Shown piece by piece: positions 35,246 to 45,821 of a stretch of 46,193 nucleotides of DNA. The position numbers and the translations under genes are program-made. Within the stretch, counting starts at the first letter, position 1, and every line of letters begins with the position of its first letter. Below the pieces are notes generated by a model. That model was given only the letters and a program-made list of their open reading frames with translations, did not search any database and was not told the origin of the DNA. Source of the DNA: UBA8438 sp963934795 (lineage in GTDB: Bacteria > Acidobacteriota > Vicinamibacteria > Vicinamibacterales > UBA8438); assembly GCA_963934795.1 (NCBI GenBank), contig CAWWAF010000018.1, positions 1-46,193 of the forward strand, read 5' to 3'.

Positions 35246-36406
35246 CTAAGCCCCCAGCCACCGCTCAACCGCCCAGAACAGGCCGGCAGCCGCGATAGCG
35301 ACCGAGCCGGGCACCACGATGCGTCTCCGATACCAGCCCTTCGATCGGCACCATCCGACCGCCAACAGTGCTGTGGCGATCACCAGAAGTTGGCCAAGCT
35401 CGATGCCGACGTTGAAGCTGACCAGACCCAGGACACGCTCCTGGTCCGGCAGTCCCAGTTCTTGCAGCACCCCGGCGAACCCGAGGCCGTGTAGCAGACC
35501 GAATCCGAACACGACCATCGGTCGCCACGCCGTGAGTCGATGTGTGAGCAGGTTCTCTGCCGCGACGTAGACGATGGAGAGCGCAATCAAGGGTTCAACC
35601 ACGGCCGGTGCCAGGGACACAATGTTGAATACCGCGAGCGAGAGGGTCATGGCGTGCGCGACGGTGAACGCAGAGATTTGCCACACCAGCGGGCGAAGCT
35701 GGGAGCCGAGCAGGAACAGTCCCAGCACGAAGAAGACGTGGTCGAGCCCCCGGGGCACGATGTGGAGGAAACCGAGTCGGAGATATGTACCGCCGATTGA
35801 CCAGGCACTGCGCGGTTTGACTGGCCCCGCCAGTGTGAAGGGGTCGCTCCGGGCGCCGGCCTCGACCAGGGCCTGGCGGGTCAGGCCCCGAGCCCCGTCC
35901 CGGATGGTCAGATTCACATCGGAAAACGCACGGGAGGCGAAGAATTCGAGCTCGGTGGCCTCCGGCGGCACGTTGCCCGTCAGACGCGCTGTCAATCCGA
36001 GCAGTGTCGGAATGAGAGAGTCGGTGGCGGCTGGCGCGCCGTAGTCAGGAAACGTCACGTCAAATGGGACCGGGGTCCCGTCGAATCGGAACCGCACCCG
36101 CCGCTGAAACAATCGGCGCACTCCGTCGAGTTGCTCGGCGAACTCGTCTGGCGTCAGGGCGGTGAGCGCGGCAACCAATTCGGCGTCATCGGCACTCTGG
36201 GGCGCGCCCAGCGCCAGGGCATCCAGATCTACGATGAGATCAGCCTGAAACGTGCCGTCGGCGCGAAGCACGACGGTGGTGTCCGTGAAGGTGAGCGGAT
36301 GCGCGGCCGCGACCGCGGTGGCGAGGAGTACCAACGTGGCTATGGCCGCCACTGGCCCAAAGGCGTGCGCCGACCAGCCGGCGGATGAGCAGCGTGCCGC
36401 GCACAT
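35246..36406 (-). CDS. HupE/UreJ-family membrane protein
   Basis: A 386-residue protein. A leader (about residues 17-35, ending AVAAAHP) is followed by an extracytoplasmic beta-rich domain of roughly 160 residues. A C-terminal block of about six membrane helices follows, beginning RLGFLHIVPRGLDHVFFVLGLFLLG, with SAFTVAHAMTLSLA and GFGLLHGLGFAGVLQELGL. The His-rich RGLDH and TVAHAMT motifs define the HupE/UreJ_2 group, related to nickel, cobalt or copper transport. The ligand here is not certain. The ATG has TAGGAT upstream. It is divergent from the CopD-like gene with only 41 nt between starts, so they may share a regulatory region. Confidence 0.85.
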   Translation of the reverse strand: MCAARCSSAGWSAHAFGPVAAIATLVLLATAVAAAHPLTFTDTTVVLRADGTFQADLIVDLDALALGAPQSADDAELVAALTALTPDEFAEQLDGVRRLFQRRVRFRFDGTPVPFDVTFPDYGAPAATDSLIPTLLGLTARLTGNVPPEATELEFFASRAFSDVNLTIRDGARGLTRQALVEAGARSDPFTLAGPVKPRSAWSIGGTYLRLGFLHIVPRGLDHVFFVLGLFLLGSQLRPLVWQISAFTVAHAMTLSLAVFNIVSLAPAVVEPLIALSIVYVAAENLLTHRLTAWRPMVVFGFGLLHGLGFAGVLQELGLPDQERVLGLVSFNVGIELGQLLVIATALLAVGWCRSKGWYRRRIVVPGSVAIAAAGLFWAVERWLGA

Positions 36407-36447
36407 CCGTCTATCCTACGACACGCGTCCGAAGGTACCCTGCTCCG

Positions 36448-37380
36448 ATGTCCGGCGAAACCTACGCGCTGCTACTGCTCTCAGCCGCCAGGTGGCTCAC
36501 CGACGTGGGCATTGTCTGGCTGGTCGGAATCTGCGCGTACCGCATCGTCGCGGCCCGTGCCCCAGCGCCAGACACACCGGGCCACGGTCGGCTGCTGGAG
36601 GTGGGACTGCGTCGCCAGGCAGGAGCGGCCGTGATCCTGCTGGTGCTGGCCACGGCTGCCCGGCTCTACGCGCAAACCTACTCGTCATTTGGGCTTGACG
36701 AGCCGGTGTCCGTCGAACTGCTGCGACTCGTGGCCGAACAGACCCGCTGGGGCGGTCGCTGGCGGCTGCAGGCCGCGGCAGTGGCCGCAGCGGCTCTCGC
36801 GGCGATGTTCATGGTGTTCCAGCGGGGGGGGCGTTGGCACTGGTTCCTGCTCGGCGGCACGGCGCTCGCCATGGTCGGCCTGGCGCCCACCACTGGCCAC
36901 GCGTTCGCCTACGCCGGTGGGAGCCTGCTCCCGATGTCGCTCCAGGTCGTGCACCTCCTCTCCGCCGGGATCTGGCTCGGAACGCTGCTCGTGTTGCTTT
37001 CGACTGGCGTGCGGGCAGCGTGGTCGCCGTCGTCAGACGACGGCGTGGCCGTGGCCAGCCTCGTCGACCGGTTTTCACCGGTGGCCTTGATCGCCGCGAC
37101 TGTCCTTGGCGGTACTGGGGTGGTGACCGCGATGCTGTATGTCGACGAGCCCCGCCAGCTGTGGGAGACCATTTATGGGCGGGTATTGCTGAGCAAGACC
37201 GGGTTGTTCGCGGTGACCGCGGCACTGGGTGCCTATAACTGGCGTCGGGTCCGGCCCCGGGTCGGTGCACCGGGGGGAGTGGCTCGATTGCGGCGGTCAG
37301 GCACCGCCGAACTGCTGGTGGCGGCGGCCGTGTTGGCGGTCACAGCCTGGCTCGTGCACTTGCCAATGCCACACGAGTAG
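36448..37380 (+). CDS. CopD-domain (copper resistance D) membrane protein
   Basis: A 310-residue integral membrane protein with about eight hydrophobic segments. The conserved CopD pattern is visible: LQVVHLLSAGIWLGTLLVLL near 170-190, RFSPVALIAATVLGGTGVVTAMLYV near 212-236, and YGRVLLSKTGLFAVTAALGAYNW near 248-270. CopD proteins are linked to copper uptake across the inner membrane. The start at 36448 (MSGETYALLLL) is preferred, with GAAGG upstream; the frame is open to 36385 but runs through the divergent gene's start. Its pairing with the HupE-like gene suggests a metal-handling locus, but no CopC or regulator is nearby. Confidence 0.83.
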   Translation: MSGETYALLLLSAARWLTDVGIVWLVGICAYRIVAARAPAPDTPGHGRLLEVGLRRQAGAAVILLVLATAARLYAQTYSSFGLDEPVSVELLRLVAEQTRWGGRWRLQAAAVAAAALAAMFMVFQRGGRWHWFLLGGTALAMVGLAPTTGHAFAYAGGSLLPMSLQVVHLLSAGIWLGTLLVLLSTGVRAAWSPSSDDGVAVASLVDRFSPVALIAATVLGGTGVVTAMLYVDEPRQLWETIYGRVLLSKTGLFAVTAALGAYNWRRVRPRVGAPGGVARLRRSGTAELLVAAAVLAVTAWLVHLPMPHE

Positions 37381-37393
37381 GGTGACCAACCCT

Positions 37394-37813
37394 CTACGGT
37401 AGGCGAAGCTTGACCCGGTAGGGACGTCCGCGTCGCAGAAAGTTGACCACGGTATCGGTGTCGGCCATGAGCAAGCTGAGGCGAGCCGCAGCGAGCACGT
37501 TGTCTCCGACGTCGACGCCGCCGACTCGATAGATGACGTCTCCGGGCGCCAAACCGGCGATCTGGGCCATGTCGCCGACCGTCACGTCAGTGACAAGAAC
37601 TCCGGCGCGGAGCTGGAGGTTGTCGACCTCCATACGCTGGGTCAGCGAGTCGGTCGGTGCCGCGTCGCACACGGTTGCGCCGATATCGAGGGCCCGCGTG
37701 TCCGAATCGCTCATACACAGGTAGAGCGCGTCACCGCTCTGGGCGGCTATCGACGCCACTCCCACCGCGACCATCAGGCCAACCACGACGGCGCATGTCT
37801 GCCGGATGCACAT
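37394..37813 (-). CDS. Small exported PDZ-domain protein
   Basis: A 139-residue protein with signal peptide (MCIRQTCAVVVGLMVAVGVASIAAQ). A short Cys-containing region follows (two Cys, at about 33 and 49). The rest (about 65-139) is a single PDZ-like domain: GVLVTDVTVGDMAQIAGLAPGDVIYRVGGVDVGD, then LRRGRPYRVKLRLP. PDZ domains bind C-terminal peptides; no protease domain is attached, so it may be an adaptor or regulator in the periplasm. The gene is monocistronic: it converges on the CopD-like gene with a 13-nt gap and is divergent from acsA. Confidence 0.7.
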   Translation of the reverse strand: MCIRQTCAVVVGLMVAVGVASIAAQSGDALYLCMSDSDTRALDIGATVCDAAPTDSLTQRMEVDNLQLRAGVLVTDVTVGDMAQIAGLAPGDVIYRVGGVDVGDNVLAAARLSLLMADTDTVVNFLRRGRPYRVKLRLP

Positions 37814-37913
37814 CCATCGCAGTATATGTCACATGAAGAGTGCGGACCGGCCGTGTACACCGGTGCTACGCGCAGCTAGGGTATCCTTTGTCGTTTACGA
37901 GTGAGTTACCGAT

Positions 37914-37919
37914 AGGAGA
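37914..37919 (+). promoter_or_regulatory. Shine-Dalgarno AGGAGA for a GTG start
   Basis: AGGAGA lies 6 nt (counting from AGGAG) before the GTG at 37925 and fixes the start of the acetyl-CoA synthetase gene, giving the usual N terminus MANKSETFDQ. Confidence 0.6.
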
Positions 37920-37924
37920 AGACC

Positions 37925-39889
<1,965 letters not shown>

Positions 39890-39914
39890 CCCGTCTCTTG
39901 TTGCGGCCCGTCGG

Positions 39915-39943
39915 TTGACAACGCGTCTTGGAGATCAAATACT
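39915..39943 (+). promoter_or_regulatory. Candidate sigma70-type promoter, far upstream of the Oar-like receptor
   Basis: TTGACA (39915-39920), 17-nt spacer, AATACT (39938-39943; 4 of 6 to TATAAT). A transcript from here would carry a leader of over 370 nt. It is a sequence match only. Confidence 0.3.
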
Positions 39944-40260
39944 TGGCCGCTCGCAGACGGATCCAGAATCGGCGCACCGTCGCGGTCGCCGCGCAGCACC
40001 GGGTTGACCGGCGCGCAGGGACGGGATGGCGTTGAAGCAGCGCGGACGGAAGACAAGGCGATACATTTGGGGCTGACGCGAGTGGAGAGCATGGTCCAAT
40101 CGGCTGGATGGCGCTGACCAAAATATTGGATCCTGCGTTTGGGGACTGACGGCCATGGCTGGTCTGCGCGGACGGATGTCGAAGATAAGCGCCTATGGCC
40201 AAAGGGGTTATGAGCGACACGGTAGGCCAGGAGCGTCGGCAGGTGAAACGGGTACGATAG

Positions 40261-40287
40261 TTGCTTAAAAGAAGGCGAATAGATAAT
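40261..40287 (+). promoter_or_regulatory. Candidate promoter close to the Oar-like receptor
   Basis: TTGCTT (40261-40266), a short 15-nt spacer, GATAAT (40282-40287; 5 of 6 to TATAAT). It would start transcription near 40293, leaving a leader of about 30 nt that begins with the stem-loop at 40294-40308. Confidence 0.35.
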
Positions 40288-40293
40288 TTCCAC

Positions 40294-40308
40294 GAGGCAT
40301 ACAGCCTC
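40294..40308 (+). promoter_or_regulatory. Stem-loop next to the receptor's ribosome site
   Basis: GAGGC / GCCTC with a 5-nt loop (40294-40298 and 40304-40308), ending 2 nt before GGAGGT (40311-40316), the Shine-Dalgarno of the gene starting at 40324. It may stabilise the mRNA 5' end or tune translation. Confidence 0.35.
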
Positions 40309-40323
40309 AGGGAGGTAGAGAGC

Positions 40324-43300
40324 ATGAAGTTCGGAAAGTTCCTAATGGTCGTGCTGGGGGTCCTATTACTGGTCCCCGTCGCAGCATCGGCCCAGAGCCA
40401 GTTCGCTGGTAACGTGACGGATGACACCGGGGGCGCACTGCCCGGCGTGACCGTGACGGCCGCCAGTGAGGCACTCATCGAAGGTTCGCGGCTTGGCGTC
40501 ACGGACGGTACCGGCCAGTACACGATTATTAATCTGCGTCCTGGCAGCTACACGCTAACCTACGACCTGCCCGGGTTCGGAACCCAGGTCCGCAACGAGG
40601 TTACTCTCCCGTCCGACGTCACCGTCAATATTGACGTGGTGCTGGCGGTCGGCTCCCTCGAGGAAACCATCACGGTGTCCGGTGAGACTCCGGTCGTCGA
40701 CGTGCAGCAGACCGAACGGGTCGAAGTGCTCACGGCTGAGGTCCTCCAGGCGATTCCGACCGGTGGCAGCCTCTATTCGTTCGGCACGCTGGTGCCTGGC
40801 GTTCGCACGAGCCTGCCGGATATCGGCGGCGCGCGCGCCATGGAGCAGGTGCTGATGTATGGCAACGGTTCAGGCGGCATGGATACGACGACCCTGGTCG
40901 ACGGCATGCAGGTGAACTCAGCCATCGGCAACGGCGCGTATCAGATGTATTTCAACCCGCAGATGATGTCGGAGACGTCGTTCACGACGTCCGGCGCGGG
41001 CGCCGACACGAAGCTCGGTGGCATCCGGGTCAACATGGTCCCGAAAGACGGCGGTAACCAGTTCAGTGGAACCGGCTACTTCGGCGGCTCGCACCGCAGC
41101 TGGGGTGCCGACGTCTGGAACCAACGGCTCGGCGACCTGGGTGTGCAGTCGACCAATCAGGGCGACCCCCGGGATGGTGCGCCGTCCATCGACCGGGTTT
41201 TCGACATGAACGCCTCGTTGGGCGGCCCGATTGTTAAAGACAAGCTGTGGTTCTTCGGGTCCATCCGGAACTGGGGCACCGACAACGTCGTGCTGAACAG
41301 TTTCTACCGGGACGGCACCACGAAGGGGCTCGATGACGGGCTGCTGACCAGCGGGTTGATGCGGCTGACCTACCAGGCGAACAGCAAGAACAAGTTCTCC
41401 GCCTACTTGGACCGCATCCGTAAGGTGCGGAACCACGAGCACAACCCTGGCACCGACATTCAGACCGCGTCGTCGAAGCGTCGCCCGCTCCTCTACTACA
41501 CCGCGGCCACCAAGTGGACCTCCACACTGACCAACCGGATGTTGGCCGAGGTCGGCTTGTCGTTCAACGGCGAGGTCTACCCCATCGGCTACCAGCCTGA
41601 AGTTAAGCAGGAGGCACCGGCCGGCCTCGTCGGCTGTTTCTCGACTCCCTGCTTCCCGGCGGTGGGTAGCGCGCAGCATCTAGCCCAGACGGGGGCCGGC
41701 GACCCGTGGTATGGCGGCCCGGGGGGCCTCTACACCTCCAAGCTCGACCAGCGTCTTGGTTACAGCGGTCGTGGGTATGGCTCCGCGGCACGCGGCAGTA
41801 CGGTGAACTCGCCGTTCAAGACGAACGTCATCGGTTCACTCTCGTATGTCACCGGCGCGCACAACGTGAAGGTCGGGTTCGAGAACTCGTGGGCGAGAGA
41901 GCATGTCGCACGTAACTCGAATGCGAACCTCGTGCAGCTCTACGGCGACGATCCCAACCCGTTCGGCCTCACCGCCGACTTCATTACGGCATCCTTCCCG
42001 CAGGCCGAGCAGAACGTCCTCGACGGGCTGACGCCGGGTCTACTGGGCGCTCCTCAGGACGTTCGGGTCTACAACGATCCGTCGCAACGACGGAACAACG
42101 TGGACTACGAGATTGGGATTTATGCCCAGGACTCCTGGACCATCGACCGGTTGACCATCAACTATGGCGTGCGGGTCGACTGGGCCAAGTCCTCGGTTGA
42201 GCCGGTTACGACAACCGCCGGTCGGTTCGCGCCGAGCGTGGCGTTCGGTCCGGGCGGCGTCGAGCTGCTCGAGATTCCGCGGTGGGGCCCCGACTTCGCT
42301 CCGCGTTTCAGCCTTGCCTACGACCTTCGGGGCGACGGCAGGACGGCGCTGAAGTTCGGCCTGAACCGGTATGTCAACGCCTATGGACTGTCGTCGCTCG
42401 CGAACGTCTTCCAGCCGGCGCAACAGGCGTCGGAGAATCGTCTCTGGAATGACATCACGCTCGACGGTACAACCGGACTGCTGCCCGCGGGCTGCACACG
42501 GCTCGCACCGAGCGGCTGTGCCGACCCGTACGGCACCAACGGCGACAACATCGCCCAGAACTGGGAAATCGGCGAGACATCCCAAAGCGGATTCGGTATT
42601 CGCAATGTCAACGCTCCGTCGCCTAACGTGCACCGCGGCTATAACGACCTGCTGACCGTCGGAATCCAGCAGGAAGTGCGGCCTGGGCTGTCGGTCTCGG
42701 CCGAGTTCAGACGCCGGTGGGTCCGTGATCCGCAGAAGTCAGACAACCTGCTTAGGAATTTCAGCAACTTCAACAACAACACGCCGATCTTCTACACGAT
42801 GCCTGCTCCGTATGTCGGGACGGCTCCGATTTACAACATCGACAACTCCGCAGCCGCTCTCGTGGACGAGTTGGTTGATAACCTCGTCGACGCGGGTGGT
42901 GACTACCGGAACCGCTACACCGGCTTCGAGCTGAGCTTCCAGGGTCGGCTTGGCGGCGGTGGCACGGTGTTCGGTGGCTGGAGCATGGACTCGCCTGGCA
43001 CGAGCTGGTTCTCGGGTGGTGGTGTTACCGACAACTGCGCAATTGTCAACGAAGAAGAGGACGACCCGAATCAGCTGCGGTTCTGCGACGGATTCGCGTA
43101 TCCGACGCCGTATCGGCACGAGTTCAAAATCTCCGGTAGCTATCCGCTGCCGTGGTATGACCTCCGAGTGGCGGGCACCTTCCTCGCCAACGCCGGCGGC
43201 TACGCGGGCGACCAGTTCCGGGAGACGCAGCAGCTGACCCGGACCACCACCACCTACGGTTCGCCGTTCTACACGGCGGACAACTGCACAGGCAACTGTG

Positions 43301-43644
43301 TGCTGGGAGCTCCGATCATAGCAACGGCCAATGGCGGCGTCGCGCCGGCGCGGATCGGCACGAGCACCTCGGCCATCAACGACTACGTGCTGTTGCCTGG
43401 CAACAGTGTGAAGTTCCCGCCGTACTGGACGCAGATGGACATGAGCCTCGCCAAGACATTCGACTTCGGTCGCGTGCGCTGGGAGGTGATGGTTCAGGGC
43501 TTCAACCTGCTGAACGCCGGGTTTGAGCAGGAGTACCGCTCTAGCCGGAGCACGGCAGTTGGCCGGCAGAGCTCGATTGCCGAGTATGCGGGCCAGATCG
43601 TCAACGGTCGCATCATGCGGCTCTCGACGACTGCTCGCTGGTAG
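40324..43644 (+). CDS. Oar-like TonB-dependent outer-membrane protein
   Basis: An 1106-residue outer-membrane protein of the large family that is abundant in Acidobacteriota and Myxococcota. The ATG at 40324 has GGAGGT 7 nt upstream and gives signal peptide (MKFGKFLMVVLGVLLLVPVAASAQ). Residues about 26-108 are a carboxypeptidase-regulatory-like domain (FAGNVTDDTGGALPGVTVTAAS, IINLRPGSYTLTYDLPGF). A plug follows (LEETITVSGETPVVDVQQTERVEVL split over 115-140, then TTTLVDGMQVNS) and a long beta-barrel with many Asn/Gly/Tyr turns, ending RIMRLSTTARW with an aromatic last residue. It probably imports or exports an unknown large substrate, sugar or peptide. It is monocistronic: a strong terminator follows. 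Confidence 0.88.
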   Translation: MKFGKFLMVVLGVLLLVPVAASAQSQFAGNVTDDTGGALPGVTVTAASEALIEGSRLGVTDGTGQYTIINLRPGSYTLTYDLPGFGTQVRNEVTLPSDVTVNIDVVLAVGSLEETITVSGETPVVDVQQTERVEVLTAEVLQAIPTGGSLYSFGTLVPGVRTSLPDIGGARAMEQVLMYGNGSGGMDTTTLVDGMQVNSAIGNGAYQMYFNPQMMSETSFTTSGAGADTKLGGIRVNMVPKDGGNQFSGTGYFGGSHRSWGADVWNQRLGDLGVQSTNQGDPRDGAPSIDRVFDMNASLGGPIVKDKLWFFGSIRNWGTDNVVLNSFYRDGTTKGLDDGLLTSGLMRLTYQANSKNKFSAYLDRIRKVRNHEHNPGTDIQTASSKRRPLLYYTAATKWTSTLTNRMLAEVGLSFNGEVYPIGYQPEVKQEAPAGLVGCFSTPCFPAVGSAQHLAQTGAGDPWYGGPGGLYTSKLDQRLGYSGRGYGSAARGSTVNSPFKTNVIGSLSYVTGAHNVKVGFENSWAREHVARNSNANLVQLYGDDPNPFGLTADFITASFPQAEQNVLDGLTPGLLGAPQDVRVYNDPSQRRNNVDYEIGIYAQDSWTIDRLTINYGVRVDWAKSSVEPVTTTAGRFAPSVAFGPGGVELLEIPRWGPDFAPRFSLAYDLRGDGRTALKFGLNRYVNAYGLSSLANVFQPAQQASENRLWNDITLDGTTGLLPAGCTRLAPSGCADPYGTNGDNIAQNWEIGETSQSGFGIRNVNAPSPNVHRGYNDLLTVGIQQEVRPGLSVSAEFRRRWVRDPQKSDNLLRNFSNFNNNTPIFYTMPAPYVGTAPIYNIDNSAAALVDELVDNLVDAGGDYRNRYTGFELSFQGRLGGGGTVFGGWSMDSPGTSWFSGGGVTDNCAIVNEEEDDPNQLRFCDGFAYPTPYRHEFKISGSYPLPWYDLRVAGTFLANAGGYAGDQFRETQQLTRTTTTYGSPFYTADNCTGNCVLGAPIIATANGGVAPARIGTSTSAINDYVLLPGNSVKFPPYWTQMDMSLAKTFDFGRVRWEVMVQGFNLLNAGFEQEYRSSRSTAVGRQSSIAEYAGQIVNGRIMRLSTTARW

Positions 43645-43675
43645 GAAGTCCCTTACTCGCGTTGAGTAAACTACG

Positions 43676-43716
43676 CGCGCCGGTGGAGCCTAGGCTCTGC
43701 CGGCGCGTTCTTTTTT
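43676..43716 (+). terminator. Intrinsic (rho-independent) terminator
   Basis: CGCGCCGG (43676-43683) pairs perfectly with CCGGCGCG (43700-43707). The intervening bases hold a second stem, GAGCC-TA-GGCTC (43686-43697), making one long hairpin, followed by TTCTTTTTT (43708-43716). It ends the Oar-like receptor transcript 31 nt after the stop and shows that the next gene does not start at an upstream TTG. Confidence 0.9.
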
Positions 43717-43748
43717 GTACCGACGATCCTGCGGAATCAGCGGTAGGT

Positions 43749-44459
43749 ATGCCTCGCCCATTTTGTTACCGCTGCCGGCGTCCAGCGGTCACCTGCGTCT
43801 GCTCGGCCATCACCCGCGTCGCGACACGCACCCACCTGGTGTTTCTGACTCACCCGAAGGAGTACCGCAAAGTGCGGGTTGGAACCGGACGGCTTGCGCA
43901 CTTGTCGCTGGAGAGGTCCGAGGTCCTGGTGGGAACGGAGTTTGACCAGCATCCGAGAGTCAGGGCTCTGCTGGGGGACGCGTCGACGGACTGTCGCCTT
44001 GTCTACCCTGGTCCGGACGGAGACAACCTGTCCCGCGGCGAGTATCGCCCCGTAATTGGCCGCCAACCGGTGTTTTTCCTCATCGATGGCACCTGGGCTG
44101 GCGCGAAGTCGATCCTTCGGCGAAGCCGGCTTGTGCACGCGTTGCCCCGTCTCGGTTTTGATAGCGCGGCGCCCTCGGCGTTCTCGATCAAGCGCCAGCC
44201 TCGGGCCGAGTGCCTGTGCACGCTGGAAGCGGCGCACCGGTGTCTGACCCTGCTCGCGGAGCACGGACACGAGCAGATGGACGCGTCAGCTGGCGATCGC
44301 CTGTTGGCACCATTGCGCCGCCTCATGGAGATTCAGCGGGGATACCCGGGAAGGCGGACGCGGCCGATTGCGGCGGCTCACGGTGCCCGGCCGCCGCAAT
44401 CGGTCACGACCCAGTTCAGCGCGGCCGAGGCCACCCCACCGGCCGGATGCGAACGGTAG
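43749..44459 (+). CDS. DTW-domain protein, probable tRNA-uridine aminocarboxypropyltransferase
   Basis: A 236-residue DTW-domain protein. The zinc-ribbon-like start CYRCRRPAVTCVC (Cys6, Cys9, Cys16, Cys18) and the DTW-type motif DGTW at 113-116 (FFLIDGTWAGAKSI) are visible, as are LTHPKEYRKVRVGTG (SAM-site region) and FSIKRQPRAECLCTLEA. Known members (TapT/TuaA, YfiP) transfer the aminocarboxypropyl group of SAM to uridine-47 or related positions of tRNA. An in-frame TTG 87 nt upstream is rejected since it would place the terminator inside the gene. The ORF overlaps the open frame of the aminotransferase by the sequence before that gene's GTG. Confidence 0.85.
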   Translation: MPRPFCYRCRRPAVTCVCSAITRVATRTHLVFLTHPKEYRKVRVGTGRLAHLSLERSEVLVGTEFDQHPRVRALLGDASTDCRLVYPGPDGDNLSRGEYRPVIGRQPVFFLIDGTWAGAKSILRRSRLVHALPRLGFDSAAPSAFSIKRQPRAECLCTLEAAHRCLTLLAEHGHEQMDASAGDRLLAPLRRLMEIQRGYPGRRTRPIAAAHGARPPQSVTTQFSAAEATPPAGCER

Positions 44460-44466
44460 TCAGCGC

Positions 44467-44474
44467 GGAGGTGA
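44467..44474 (+). promoter_or_regulatory. Perfect Shine-Dalgarno GGAGGTGA
   Basis: GGAGGTGA ends 5 nt before a GTG at 44480. It decides the start of the aminotransferase gene over an in-frame ATG at 44447 that overlaps the DTW gene and has no comparable site. Confidence 0.7.
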
Positions 44475-44479
44475 CACCA

Positions 44480-45766
44480 GTGGCGACCACGGAGTCGGTG
44501 ATTCGTCGGATGACGCGGCTGGCGGTTGAGCACGATGCTGTGAATCTGTCGCAGGGATTCACCGACGAGTGCCCGCCATTCGACTTGGTCTGGGCGGCGG
44601 TGTCGGCCATGCTGGGCGGGTCAGAGGCACAGATGGCGCGACTCGATGGTGCGTCTCTGCGGGAGATGGCACCAGGCCTCGATGTGTCCGAAATCGTCGA
44701 CCGACCGTTGAAACAGCTATTCGAGACGCTCCAGGGGCACCCGGACAGCTTGAACCAGTATTCGTTCCCCTTCGGGCTGCCTGAGCTTCGCGAGGCCATT
44801 GCGGCATACACGCTGCGGCTGTATGGCTGGCGTCCAGACCCGGAGACCGACATCACGGTTACCCTCGGTGCCACTGAAGCGCTCGCGTCCGTGCTGGCTG
44901 GCGTCTGTGCGCCAGGCGACCGACTCATCGTGCCGCAGCCGTATCACGAGATGTATCCGGCCCAGGCGGCAGTCTTCGGTCTGGTCCCTGACTATGTGAC
45001 GCTGGTTGAAGATGTCGCGACTGGGCGCTGGTCGCTGAACCGAGACGAATGGGAGGCGGCGGCGTCCCGCGGTGCCCGCGCCCTTATCCTCAACACGCCA
45101 CACAATCCAACAGGCAAGGTCTTTTCGGCGAGCGACCTCGCGTTCATCGCGGAGTTGGCTGCGCGCCACGGCCTGCTGGTCATCAGCGATGAAATTTACG
45201 AGCACATTGTGTTCGACGACGCGCGACATCTGAGTCCGGCGGCGATACCGGGTATGCGAGAGCGCACGATCGTGGTGAATTCGATCTCCAAGACGGGGAA
45301 TGCTACGGGCTGGCGCGTCGGCTGGGTCATCGCGCCGGCCCTCTACACGCCCGCGATTCGCGGTTTCCACGACACGATGGTCATTCAGGCGCCAACCCCA
45401 CTTCAGCGGGCCGCGGTCGCGTTGCTCAAGCTCGACGCGAGCGCGTTCGACACGCTGCGCACCGCGTACGCGAGGAAACGCGAGACTCTGACACGGGGAT
45501 TGGACCGAGCCGGATTCGGTGTCAGTGCCCCTGAAGGGGCCTACTATCTGTTCGCGCGGTATCGTGACGTGCCGGGTCTTGCTGGTCGAGCTCCGATGGA
45601 GGCGGCCTTGCACTTGATCACCGAAGTCGGCGTTGCCTCCGTGCCTGGAGACAATTTCTATGCGACTGAGGGGGGCGGCGATGAGTATCTGCGGTTCGCC
45701 TTCTGCCGTAGTGTGCCCGCACTCGAGACGGCCGCGCGCCGTCTGGCTCGGCTGACCAGCGGCTAG
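44480..45766 (+). CDS. Class I/II PLP-dependent aminotransferase
   Basis: A 428-residue fold-type I aminotransferase. VNLSQGFTDECPP (21-33), NQYSFPFGLPELREAIAAY (92-110), TLGATEALASVLAG (128-141), NTPHNPTGKVF with Asn209, SDEIYEHIVFD with Tyr240, and SISKTGNATGWRVGW with the PLP Lys271 and Arg279. The nearest relatives are the KAT/YbdL-type and aspartate/methionine aminotransferases, but the substrate is uncertain. Odd feature: about 45 extra residues (46-90) between the SQGF segment and NQYS, where relatives have a short helix linker. The start is GTG with a perfect GGAGGTGA. The gene follows the DTW gene with a 20-nt gap, so they are probably co-transcribed. Confidence 0.88.
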   Translation: MATTESVIRRMTRLAVEHDAVNLSQGFTDECPPFDLVWAAVSAMLGGSEAQMARLDGASLREMAPGLDVSEIVDRPLKQLFETLQGHPDSLNQYSFPFGLPELREAIAAYTLRLYGWRPDPETDITVTLGATEALASVLAGVCAPGDRLIVPQPYHEMYPAQAAVFGLVPDYVTLVEDVATGRWSLNRDEWEAAASRGARALILNTPHNPTGKVFSASDLAFIAELAARHGLLVISDEIYEHIVFDDARHLSPAAIPGMRERTIVVNSISKTGNATGWRVGWVIAPALYTPAIRGFHDTMVIQAPTPLQRAAVALLKLDASAFDTLRTAYARKRETLTRGLDRAGFGVSAPEGAYYLFARYRDVPGLAGRAPMEAALHLITEVGVASVPGDNFYATEGGGDEYLRFAFCRSVPALETAARRLARLTSG

Positions 45767-45821
45767 CGAGGGCACGGCAACGACCGCGGTTCCGGCGTTC
45801 CTCCCAGGCAGGTCACAGCGG

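Larger units (their letters stand above)
39890..40323 (+). other. Long intergenic region before the Oar-like receptor
   Basis: 434 nt without a convincing gene on either strand. I find no tRNA cloverleaf, no riboswitch that I recognise and no clear terminator after acsA. It holds two promoter-like sequences and a small stem-loop next to the ribosome site of the next gene, described separately. Confidence 0.6.
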
